Of a stretch of 64,000 bases of DNA, positions 1-38,816 are shown one piece after another. Source of the stretch: Apostichopus japonicus (lineage: Eukaryota > Echinodermata > Holothuroidea > Aspidochirotida > Stichopodidae); contig NC_092568.1 in the NCBI RefSeq assembly GCF_037975245.1, positions 29,258,501 through 29,322,500 of the forward strand, written 5' to 3'. The translations under genes were made by a program, and so were the position numbers. The notes under the pieces are model-generated. The model worked only from the letters and a program-made list of their open reading frames with translations. It searched no databases and was not told where the DNA came from. How positions within the stretch are numbered: the first letter of the stretch is position 1; the number at the start of each line of letters is the position of its first letter.

Positions 1-660
1 TTATTGTTCCTCTCCTTTGGTATCCTGGTACGGTGATCGCTGCACCAGATTATGCCTTGGTGCGATTGGAGAGGATCATTTATTATTTCATTTGGGGAAA
101 GTGCAAACCAAACCTTCTCCAAAGGACCGTTCTGTAAAAGACCCCCTTGAGCGGGTGGGCATGGTTTGGTCCACCTACCATCTTAACTGCGCTTTCTCCT
201 TTTGAAAGGTTTTTTCGTTGCGTTTGAGAACCCCTCGTTTGCCTTTTTTGTTAGGTTCTGGAGTGGTTTTCTTTTTCGCCACTACTGGCCCGGATCCTTT
301 TCCAATAACCGGCCAAAGGCGACACGCCCTTCGGGGGTGTATACTCAGATTGGTGACTCACTTTGCAGAATCAAAGAGGAGGGTGGGCCAGATGTTCTGC
401 TGAACGTGGCCCCCTCGGCTTGCCAAACCGCCATCTCTCCAGATGTGTGGTGTTCTGTGTGTTGTAAGTCACTAGATAGCCGTCTCCGGGACTTGGCGAG
501 GAGGATTGCACAGTGGGTCCTCATCACTAACCATTTTCACCTAGTCAGGTGGCGATTAGGTTATGGGATTTGTCCCTGTGTGGGCTGTAAAGCCATCAGG
601 ACTATGCAACACCTTTTGCTGGAGTGTCCCTTTGTCCGGTTGGTGTGGGAATGATGGTTT
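1..660 (+). mobile_element. Decayed non-LTR retrotransposon, 3' end of ORF2
   Basis: This is the C-terminal part of a reverse-transcriptase polyprotein, broken by frameshifts and stops. Near bases 33-140 one frame reads LERIIYYFIWGKCKPNLL, the block that follows the RT domain in many LINE ORF2 proteins. Around 560-654 another frame reads CPCVGC followed by HLLLECPFVRLVWE, the layout of the zinc-binding zf-RVT domain at the end of ORF2. A stop sits at about 140 and the frame shifts several times between the two blocks, so the copy is dead. It enters from beyond the left edge. The LINE clade is not assigned. Confidence 0.75.
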
Positions 661-1125
661 CACGCCTTCATTATTGGTGTTATTGGTTGTTATTGTTGTT
701 GTTTTGGTTATTAGTGTTATTGGTCGACCTCAGATGACTAGTGACCCGACTTAGCGTGTGTTGTTCGCAGAATTGACGTTGTGTTTATGAAGGGTGCACA
801 ATCGTACAAAATCTCTCAATGAGTCGGTATTCACATCTGGTCTGTTTTCCCTCAAGTTACCCTATTATATAGTTGACTCAATGCAATCAGTCTTACATGA
901 CACTCGTAACTCCCATATAATAACGGGCTTTGCGACAGTGTCTATCCACGGTCGATCACACCTCAAAGTTCCTCAATAAGTCCTAAGTGGCTTCCTGAGC
1001 CAAAGTGACACAATTAGAATACCAGTCATAACATATAGTCAGGGTGCTAGCCCGGTTTCATTTACACTATTGAGGACGGGAGGTTTGATGGTCCCGATCA
1101 GAAAAGGGCACAGGGGGTCTGGGGA
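661..1125. other. Intergenic stretch, nothing recognised
   Basis: It follows the retrotransposon relic and holds short TTG/TTA-rich segments near 672-722. It may be the 3' UTR of the same element. No gene is supported. Confidence 0.4.
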
Positions 1126-1512
1126 TTGAATATATATGAAATTTCCTTTTTTTTTCAGGGGGCCATCTTGGATTCTGGCCGCCATCTTGGAAGTGGGTGG
1201 CCCAAGCAACATACCATGACCATCATCTGTTTCAGTGAACTCGGAAACACCTTAATTGACCCCTCTTTTGTTCAACTCCGATTTTTACAGCCAGATATAT
1301 GACATTTCCTTTTTTTCTGGCGGCCATCTTGGATTTTGGCCGCCATCTTGGAAGTGGGTTACTCAAGCAACATGCCATGATCATCAACTGTTTCAGTGAC
1401 CCCGGAAACACCTGAATTGACCCCTCATTTGTTCATCTCCGATTTTTACAGCCAGATATATGACATTTCCTTTTTTTCTGGCGGCCATCTTGGATTTTGG
1501 CCGCCATCTTGA
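1126..1512. repeat. 161-bp tandem repeat carrying paired YY1-type motifs
   Basis: There are three copies of one unit, the last partial. GCCATCTTG, which contains the YY1 core CCATnTT, occurs six times in the same orientation at 1162, 1181, 1323, 1342, 1484 and 1503. Spacing within each pair is 19 bp, and equivalent sites in successive copies are exactly 161 bp apart. The rest of the unit (a T-rich run, a CAAGCAACAT block, a CGGAAACACC block and a TTTTTACAGCCAGATATATG junction) is also conserved. The array ends about 0.94 kb upstream of the YY1 start codon. Whether it regulates YY1 or belongs to a dispersed repeat cannot be decided here. Confidence 0.9.
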
Positions 1513-8402
<6,890 letters not shown>

Positions 8403-9616
8403 TAAAGAGAACTATGTACTTTGGAAAGACTTTTCTGAACAGGATGTGCATCATATTGTTATGTGCGTAGAATGGCAATTTCGTAGTGTGTGGAAAACCA
8501 GATGCAGCACCCTTACGCTTCTCTTTTACAGTGGTGTTTGCTTTCACTGCTGCAACTGACAACCTGAGATATTAGACGTACTCTGAATCTGCCAGAAATA
8601 CCATACCGTTTCAGCCGGTCACTGTTTATTGGCTCCATAGATCCACACGGATTCGCTCCTGCAGATGGACTTGGAATGGGAAGTGTCTACAAACTCTAAC
8701 GTGCCACTTAGAGACAGACGACACTCAATGTGATTATTACAACAGCATTAATAAGGTGTTCCTCTTAAAATGGACAGGATCTCTTGTGTGGCCAGTTTTA
8801 ATGGCAGTTGAGAGGATTTAGATCAAAACTGTAGCAAAATCTGGGGTGTCACTGGGCAACCACTGAAACAAGACACTGACAGTGATGTAAATGCTAGCTT
8901 GGAGGAAAGTGCAGACTATGAGAGTTATCAAATATTGTATCAAAAAATATGTATGCTGGTGCCAGGAGTTATTGTATTGCTGATACATCAGTAATGCACT
9001 GAACAAAACAACTACCAGCCTTTGTAAGGTTTAATATTCTCACAGTGAAAACTCCTCAAAGGTAGGCAGGCCACCACTGTATAAGTATGCCTATTAGCCC
9101 CATGTTTAACACATAGTGCTGACAGAAAATACTCAGAATAAACCTTCTTTGAATATTTCTTCAGTGGAAACTGGGACAAATAGCATACAGCTATATGTTG
9201 TATGCACAGTCACTATGTATTTATAAACAGCACCCTCTGCTCTACTAATTTAAGTCTAAGCCATCTCAGTCCACTCAACCAGCTATTGCTGAAGTGTCTA
9301 CATCCTCCTATAAATTATGTTAGTCCTCATAGAGGTGTCTCCAACCTCTTATGTACCTCATAGAGACTAACTTTACCTTGTGACAATACTATTACTGATG
9401 TACCAACTGTCTGTCTAGTGTCTAAAATATAAGACAAAGGTTAGGTTGTTGAATACAAACAGCTGTTTTTCCCTTGTTCGTGTCTGTTCACGGTTTGGTA
9501 ATATTGTGACATAGAAACATGATTGATGATATACAGTAGTTAGTATACATGTAATGAATACAGTTGAAATTGCAACTAATTTGAGATGTCTGACTCATCG
9601 GTTTATGTCTAATAAA
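8403..9616 (+). other. Presumed YY1 3' UTR with poly(A) signals
   Basis: No coding exon follows the stop at 8400-8402. Canonical AATAAA hexamers occur at 9137-9142 and 9611-9616; either could end the transcript. The extent is inferred. Confidence 0.5.
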
Positions 9617-10493
9617 GGACTGTATCCTCTATCATGCAGCTGTTGAACTTTGTACCCTACTGCCAACCACTTCAGTAGCAAACCATCTTTCTGCTGCTGT
9701 CGTTAAAATAATAACATAATTGAACGATTTGAAGTAAAAGTTAAGAGTTACTTTGAGATAGGGCTGAAGCTAACTTGAGAGCGATGTTTCTTTTAGTCTT
9801 ACAGTGTTGAAGGAGAAAAAATGCTGATCATTTGAAACTTTCAATACTTGTGTCTTGGGAATTGGAAAATGTTGCAGTAATGTAGAGTGTCTGGTGTTAA
9901 AATGCTATCAGGACAATTTTGTAAGAAGATTGATGAATCACAGAAGGTTTCTTTACAGCATGGAATAGACCGAATTACACCTTTGATAATGAGGGGAGGA
10001 GGGGAGGGGGAGAGAGGGGTTGGTGGATTGGGAAGAAGGAAAACACTACAACCTTGTGTTCAACTTAATGTGCAGGCTTGAATTTATCAATCTTTATGTG
10101 ATAGAAAGTGTATTTTGTTATATTGGGCCATTTGCAATGTTAGTGTTTTTTTTAATTGAAGACCTTGAAGAAGTTAGACAAAATTTTTAATTTAATACTT
10201 TCAAAAAGGTCAGTACAGTATCCCACTTAATTCTCATGAAATACCTAATATTACTCTCCCTCAAAGTTAACATTAATCTACTTGCAGCTTATGTGATTCT
10301 GCCTATTAAACATTTCAAGAAGGAAAATGAGAAGATTAATTTATAGACATTCCTTTTGTCAGTTTGGTTACTATTTATTTGTATTGTATTTATAGCTCAT
10401 TGTCTATGTTGATGTCACAGTGGTAAAGCCTGCATTCACTGGTCTTTTAACAACAGAATTTTAACAACAGTATGCTTATTTGGCTACACTATT

Positions 10494-10518
10494 GATTACT
10501 TGCCATTGGCAGGCAAGT
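10494..10518. repeat. Short perfect hairpin
   Basis: TTACTTGCC and GGCAAGTAA form 9-bp arms around a 7-base loop. It sits at the left edge of a region that may be a dispersed element. Confidence 0.6.
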
Positions 10519-12271
10519 AACCTATGCAGTCAAGTTGGCATGTGTTGGATGTGCTCGTACGTGTGTGTGTATGTGATGCCCTAGCTTGAAAACATGATAT
10601 CTCAAGATCGGTAGCATCTGCACTTCTCATATTTGGCATGTGGCTTCCCCATAACTAGTGCATGAACGCTATTGGTTTGGGTGGAGGTCAAATGTCATTT
10701 TGGGTCAGCAGAGGGCATAATGTGAAAATATCAATAACGCTGTATCTCCAGAAACTAGCCATGAAAGGAGTTCAACTGATCAGTGTTGACAACTGGTAGT
10801 GGGAAAAAATGCATAGAAGGCCGTCATTCAAAGTTTTCTAAATATGACTCAAACTTTCTTCTGACTGAGGGACACCCTCAGGTATATGATAAGATAATGA
10901 TCAGTCTTGGTTTCAGCGCTTCAGTATATGAAAGGACTCAACAGTGTATCACAAATAACATGCATATGAAATTTAGACTTAATGGTACTTGTAAACATCT
11001 ACTTTCAGTAGTATTAAAATACAGATAGTAAGCTGAAGCCAGTTTATCAAATTCACCACATGACCTTAACAACTGGTCAACGATTATCTAATCAATTATA
11101 GACATAGTGACCAAAATTGTCACAATAGTTTCTTACTTGCGGAAATGGGATGTCCATTCTGGTTGCAGACTTCATGTGTTAGCCAATTCTGACAAGAACT
11201 GCTATGATTTCTAGGGAGTAAACTGGTTCCTTTAGAGCAATTGGGTCACTGATAATGATCTTGTTGACAGTTTTGTGTACCAGAATAAGTCAACTATTTG
11301 AAAGGTTGTTCTGCATATACTGTCAATGCAAGTAACCACTGGTTCCACACTGGTTCTTTTAATCCCCTTGCATGTGATTTTAAAGTAAATTACAAGTGGA
11401 AAGAAAGAAAATATTACAAACTGTGCCTTACACTTAACTTGGACATTGTTCATAAGTAACGTTTTGTTCTGTGCTGTTGTAGCAACTTTAAAGATTATAC
11501 GTTAACCCTCCTTCCCCACCTACCCCACCATCCCACACCCACCACCTTCCCACACAACTCACTGTCCCATCACAGTATGCTTAGTCGTTTTTCTGACGAT
11601 GGGTCCTATTTTGTTAGCAGATATCTGGATGGATGGGTCCACTGTAGACCTTGTATAGTTACATTTGTGGAGAAGTATGGATTCCTTGAAGTTTAGGTTT
11701 TAAAGGGTTTATTTTGTAAAGTGTGTGGGCCATGCAAGGCATGTTCAAATCAATTTGCACAATTTACATTAATTTGTATTCAGTCACAGTTTTTAATAAC
11801 TCTTTAGGTAGACTTCAAGTGTTGGCATGTATTGGTCTTCACCAGCAGGTCAACACATGGAATTTCATATGATATGCAAGGCTCGCTCCACAGTAGGAAA
11901 ATGTACCAACCCATGGAGGGTCATGTGACCTGCTCCCAGGTGCTACTAATACATTATTTAACCCTTTGTCAGTTCGAAGCGATAAGAGTTTGTAGACAAA
12001 AGAAATTGAAAGATGCAGTAAACATTGGAACAATGTAAGCCTAGGTTAGATTCCCTTGTTCACGTAGCATCATCTAGAATGTGGTAGCTACGAGATACTT
12101 GTAGAATATACATTTAAGGAGTACTATAAGAGTACTCAAGTAAGAGTACTCAAGAGTTCTACAAGGTAGCACGTCTGCATTATTGGTACTTTTATGCACG
12201 TCTCCTTATTGACAAAGTCTGTCCAAATTCATATATATGCCAATGGGTCAACATTGTTGACTATATGGTAG

Positions 12272-12284
12272 AGGTCAAAGGTCA
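12272..12284 (+). promoter_or_regulatory. DR1 motif (AGGTCAAAGGTCA)
   Basis: Two perfect AGGTCA half-sites are separated by one base, the RXR/HNF4/COUP-TF type response element. It is intergenic, about 2.9 kb upstream of the ZFYVE21 start codon. Only the motif is seen. Confidence 0.4.
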
Positions 12285-13051
12285 TTTAATACTTAACCTG
12301 TGTTGCATGTGCATGGCAGCAAAGTTATGTTGGTATTCTGTAAGTTATCAAACCATTTTATCTGCACTTCTGACAAGTAGTGTACCAAAATGATTAGTAT
12401 TGTCAGTAAATTGGTTCCATTTGCATGTACTGTGTGAAAGATGAGTATACATATTTAAGTGAAAACCTAAAGAGGAAGTCTTTTTCCATTTTCCCTTAGA
12501 ATACCACACATACTCTGAACAGATAGTAAAGATTCTGAAATATTCTGCAAACTGTGCAAAGTACATCGTCAGCTAAACCTCAATTGTACTCTTGGTTTTT
12601 AGTGAAAATGGTTTGGTGATATAGAAAATGGAGAAATGTTAAACAGTGTATCTAGTTTACATATCTCTTTAGCCAAGTTTTGTGATTGAAAAATGGAACT
12701 TGAAACATTTTATTATCTGTTTAGCCAATGGGCAAAATTGAAACATCTCATTTGCATTTGGTTTTAGCAATGATTCATTGTCTAATGCAGAAAGCATGTA
12801 AATGTCTCATGCTTATAATTAAAATCAATAAACAAATAAAGGCACAGTCAGATCAAAGTGTAATGGAACAACATATATTTGCTACATGTTGCTGTATTGA
12901 AAGAGTGTTTCCATTAACGTGAAGGCCCTTAACGACACTGTCAACATATATGGGAGAGATTTCTAGTTATCAAGTTTGATTTTTCAGATTGTTAGTCAGT
13001 GATTACAAAATGTAGAAAGTAGGTGGTTTTGTTTTTTTGCAAGACATCTCT

Positions 13052-13085
13052 CTCATCATCATCATCATCATCATAATCATCATCG
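13052..13085. repeat. (TCA)n microsatellite
   Basis: Runs of TCATCA with one interruption (TCATAATCATCATCG) near the right end. Confidence 0.9.
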
Positions 13086-14764
13086 TTAACATCATACCAT
13101 CATAATATACAGTTGAATTTACAGTGTAGTGTTAGTTAAGTTTGTTGCAACTTACAAAATTATAGACAACAGTGGTGCTTCGTGTCTTCAGAAGCTGATT
13201 AAATTAATTCATATCAGTGATGTCAGATATAAAGTAGACCTACTACACTTACATATATCAAATAATACAATTGACCTTTGCCTACTTTGCATATAAGCAT
13301 TGGGGCTGCAGCTGATATTTTCATTCATGTGTTGAGAATGATTATCGATTTATTTGACCTTTTTGAGGCAAGAAGACATATTTCAACGAGTATAATAGCA
13401 CAGACCGTTCAGATGAGTAATTTGAGTGAAATTGACAACGAGAATCAAAATGTCGTTGACGCCGTCGTGAGGGTATGTGCTTGTTGTAAGGTGTAGAATC
13501 TCTAGACCAATTCATCTTTGTAAAGTCCAAATTCATCGGTCACATTAGTTGTGCATCACAATATTACCCATTTGTTCGGTGGGTCCGCTATGAAGGAAGG
13601 GTGCCTATACTCTGTTCATACTTTAACAATGCAAAGACATTCATTGAAGTTACTTTTATTATCAATAAAAGAAACAAAACTATTCATTAATGCGTTAGTT
13701 GTTATCATTGTTTGTATCTTTTAAAGCATGGTAGGTCTACAGACTTGTAATGTAGTCTTTCGAAAACAGGACTTCCACTCTCCATATTGCAACACCACTT
13801 GAACATCTCATGACTTCTTGCAACATTTCCCTTTTTTTCCCTCTCTCAACACTTTTTATTATATCTGTTTCTACTTTGACTGCATTAATTTCATAAATAC
13901 TGGTATTGAAGTCGGTCGTATCTCAAATAGATCCTGTTTAAGGTATTCGTGTAATTCTCCATACAGTATTTCCTTCTCATCCATAAGCTCTAATCAGCAG
14001 ATTATTAGCCTGAAGAGAAATGACAATGATGACTTTTAGCTTGTGTTATAAGTATATTCAAAGTACTGAGTACCTGCGTATCAATGCTGATATTGACTGT
14101 GTTGTTGATGTTTGTTTTGCAAAGAAATATGCCCTGTGACATTTCTTGTGGCATTCACACATCAGAAACAATTCTTTCCAAGAATCATCCTTGGAGATGA
14201 CAAAAAATTACATTGCCAAATGACCAGTCACTAAAATTATTAATTCAACACTTTGCAATGTCTGACACTGAGTTTGCTGATATAATGTTACTTACCTGAA
14301 TTTTAAGCTTAAGAAAATATTGGTTGGAAACCATTACCATATTTTAAAGCTTGGAGATAATACATGACCATAAAAAATTTCACGAGCAAAAATTTGGTAA
14401 AAGCGGTCAGCAGTACTTGATCACTTTACTATGAAATTATTAGGGCAATTCTGTCAGGTAAAATATGATTGATCATAGGAACTTTTTTACTGAAGTAAAA
14501 AGAATATGTGTCCAAGCAGGTGGAAAAATTCCAAATCATAACTGTACTAGTTACCAATGAGTGTAGAAGACAGTAGGACTGAGTGAGACAGGACTACCAA
14601 CATATAATTATATTTCTTAAGAAAGTAACTTGGAAACAGGATCTTGTGACATTTACATAAACACTCAAATTTGTTGTTATAAACATACCTTATACATGAT
14701 TGACTAACTTATGGCACTGATACATTTTAATTACACCGCTCGAATATACATTGAATTTGGAAGC

Positions 14765-14785
14765 AGGGAAATTGAATTTCCCTGT
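14765..14785. repeat. 21-bp palindrome
   Basis: CAGGGAAATT and AATTTCCCTG are perfect inverted arms around a single G, about 350 bp upstream of the ZFYVE21 start codon. It could be a dimeric protein-binding site; no specific factor is claimed. Confidence 0.7.
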
Positions 14786-15129
14786 TCACAAAAACGTACT
14801 GCACTGTAACAGTTGGAATTTCCCTTGTTACTCTTTTGCGCTGTGCGCCATCACATAACTTTTTACACCCCTTATGAATATTCAATATTGTCGTCTGTCG
14901 CCTCAGTCCAAAATCAAAACAACACGAATTTACGTCAGCATGCATGATATTTACCTGGCCAGGTCAGTTTTGTGCAGTATAATCTTGGTCTACCCATAGT
15001 GATTTGAGATTTGATGTTGAAGCAGTCTTTGACTTCACTCGTACTCCTCGTTACATACTTAGATCGTTCTGTTGAAGCTGTCAGAAGACTTTAGGGTAAG
15101 ATTTGTGGTTGACGAATTTGAACTTCTGA

Positions 15130-35750
<20,621 letters not shown>

Positions 35751-36664
35751 TAAATCTAGCTGCAACTCCTGCTCCGAGTGGTAAAATCCGATGTTTGTTT
35801 CAGTTAATTTCTCGCAATGATGAAAATGGAATATTTGTCACTAAGAAGACGACACCAGCTTGCCAATATTTCAAGGTTTCATTGTGGAAACTTGTAGGAA
35901 ACCGTTTGTGATTAATCTTGAGTTTATAATATTTATATTTTATTTTCTGGCCAGTTATCCACCAAACAAAGATGGGAATTATTGTGAGTGTACTAACAGT
36001 AAGGGTGAACATTATTTATTCATATCTATCATAATATATATTTAAAACATGACAAAATATTTCAGTATGCTTAATGATGATCAGCGTGGTGAATAGTCGA
36101 GTCATTTTTTAATTCTCTTTTTTTTACTAAAAAGCTGACCACAAAGCACAAAATAAAAGCTAAAAACATACTGCTGAACCAATAGCGCAAAAATAGACAC
36201 TAAAAAGCCACCAAAACAGTTTATTTTTTGTAAAAAATACAGGCACACTATACAGAATAGGTCAAAGTTCATCCCATGCACTTTTATATTTTGCTCTGCT
36301 TCTAAAGTCATCAGTGTATCACACAAATATTACAACTACTTTCTACTTTGTTTATAATTTTGTTTGATGTCAAACTATGAAGCATACAGCTAATTTGAGG
36401 TCCTTTTAGGAACAAAGTCTGACCTCCACCTTTCTAGCACCTGCAATGAATGTTACATTGGGTCCACCATTATATCTCTTTGAGAGTACTGTACAGTTCT
36501 TCCAAGCCTTGACAAAAGTCTTACAAGGATCCTTGCTTGTCTTCTGTTGTACCTTTCATAATACAAAAAATACTTCAAAATACCCCCCCCCCCCACAAAA
36601 ATAAAATTGTGAATTTAGTTTAACCAATTGACTATTGTCTTGTGTTTTTTGTTTATAATGCTGT

Positions 36665-36945
36665 CTTTCACTATAGACTACCCATTCCTCTGTTATCCAT
36701 ACCAGCCCTACCCATTCTTCTGTTTCCGTACCTGCCCTACCCATCCCTCTGTTTTCCGTACCTGCCCCTACCCATTCCTCATTTATCAATTAATGCCCTA
36801 CCCAGTCCTCTGCTATCAGTAAATGCCCTACCAATTCCTCTGTTATCAGTAAATGTCCTACCCATTCCTCTGTTTTCCATATGTGCCCTATCCATTTCTC
36901 TGTTATCCATACCAGTCCTACCCATTCCTCATTCAGATGACCACC
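36665..36945. repeat. About 30-bp minisatellite
   Basis: Roughly nine to ten copies of a unit like CCTACCCATTCCTCTGTTAT plus CCATACCAGC. Variants include GTACCTGC and CAGTAAATGC at the unit end. It is intergenic, about 0.9 kb beyond the ZFYVE21 stop. Confidence 0.9.
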
Positions 36946-37182
36946 ATCAGTTCTTGTCTTTTTCTCAAAACACATTGGTGATTGGTTTTAACATCTTTTT
37001 TTTTTCTTCAAAATCCTGCAACTATTCTACCTTTCATGACTACGACAAAACTACCAAGTTTTTCTTACAATTTTTTTTCCTGTTATGATTGGTAGTGCTC
37101 TGGTGCAATAACTGCATATATTCAATTCATACAGTATAGCTGTCCCAATGCAGGTTGTTATTGGTGGCAATGGTCAGACAAT

Positions 37183-37183
<1 letters not shown>

Positions 37184-37213
<30 letters not shown>
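37184..37213. repeat. (AT)15 microsatellite
   Basis: Uninterrupted AT dinucleotides over 30 bp. Confidence 0.95.
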
Positions 37214-37218
<5 letters not shown>

Positions 37219-38656
37219 GTATCTTCTTTACAGTCACTCTTCAAGTCATTTCTCACCAAACTGAAAATGATTGGCAAGCCAATATGTCAACTTAACAGAA
37301 ATATCTTAAAATACGTTCTTATCATTGTCCCATCTCATTAACTCGGGTTATGAGATACCTTGAGTTCATTTTATAATGACGTATTGGTAAAAGTCAATTG
37401 AATACACATGTACATAACCAGCACTGATACGTTCCAGTGGTATAAAGGGTATTTTGATCCTCAGACAATTCTCTTTCTTCCACCCATTGTAATATCATCT
37501 CATTTGCATGATATGAATATTCAAAGAAAATAATCGTTAAGGATATACTGTAATTGGCTTTCAGATTTCCTTTTACTTATTTCAGAATTTCAGAAATGAA
37601 TGATTCAGTTAATTTTGTAAAAGGGATAATTTGTAGGCAAGTTTCCTTGTTTTCTTATCTGTGATTTCAGTCCAGTATAAAACACAATAGTTCATGAAAT
37701 AACATCATGCTGTGCACATTATTGGATGTTGCATGACATATTACAAGTAAAAACTTTTCCCTTGATTTTATTTTTTACTCATAATCAACCATATAAACAT
37801 TTTTTTTCCTTCTTATATCTGAAAATTAAACTAAATAAGTTACATTTTGTGGTACCATTAGACTTGCATAATGTTGTCTTCATTTTTTTTGGCCATAAAC
37901 AAGAAACTATAATTATAAATTTATGATATTTTTCAAAATTTTTGTAGCCAAACCTGACATTAAACTCACTTTCAGTAGCATTGTTGTGATGGTTCCTTTT
38001 ATGAAGGTATTAATTGATGATCCTGGAAGTCTGCAGGCTCAAAGAGTGTTTACATGCAAGCAATCTGCTGTGAGAGCATTTGATCAGTACGTGACTGCTT
38101 CTAACCAATCATTGAAAATGGTGGTGCGGCAGTCTGCATCCAACCTATTATTACAGTTTACTTAATACAGACCTTTTAGAATGCTTGAATTTCTATTGAA
38201 TTTTTTTTTCATTTAAATTGATGCACATTGATACATAGCATTCAAATATTTTTTTATACATTTAAGTAAAACTTGAGGCAGAAAAATTAATTGTAATATG
38301 TTTTCAGATGCGTTGAAAACCAGGTTGTTATTTTTGTACGACTTTTAATTTATTTAGAAAAGCCCCTTTAAACAGCTGCCGTTAATCAATTAAAGTGACT
38401 GAACTACATAGTCTAACACAAATACCGTTAGGTCAGGTCTTCAGACGCAGCACAAAACTCAAAGGGTACAAACTTAAGGGTGTTTTTGACCTCGCATGAC
38501 ATACGTATCATGCATCACACAATATCTTAGTGAAAATGGTGTTGAACGTCTATAAGCATGATCTGTTGTTTGTATTAAAAAGGTTTTGGTCTAGTTGTTA
38601 GAATATATAAAAGAGTGGATTGAACTGAGGAGCAAATGTCATTATCAAGTTTAGCC

Positions 38657-38816
38657 TTAAAGGAGCATTCCAGAGATTTACTATATTTTAAATGGTGAAT
38701 ATTTAAGAAACAGGAGTAGCTATAGAAATATTAATAACACCCACTTTTCTCCTTTTTCTTCTTTTTTTTTAGACTATAACATATGAAGAAACAAAATCTG
38801 CATAGTCATCCTTTAA
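38657..38816. mobile_element. Possible short MITE
   Basis: TTAAAGGA at 38657 is matched by TCCTTTAA at 38809, giving 8-bp inverted ends on a 160-bp segment. A segment near 20251 starts with the same AGCCTTAAAGGAG and contains a similar AATATYTWRAAA stretch, which hints at a dispersed family. The evidence is weak. Confidence 0.35.

Noticed and set aside
202-654. 150-aa open frame read as an intact gene
   Set aside because: The protein is the broken end of a retrotransposon ORF2; the upstream part is in other frames.
13278-13496. 72-aa frame with plausible composition
   Set aside because: No similarity, no neighbouring exons and ordinary AT-rich surroundings.
36556-37088. Open frames of 77-148 aa on both strands
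   Set aside because: They run through the 30-bp minisatellite and low-complexity sequence, with no family similarity.
37923-38165. 80-aa frame in the intergenic region
   Set aside because: No recognised domain. Length is compatible with chance.
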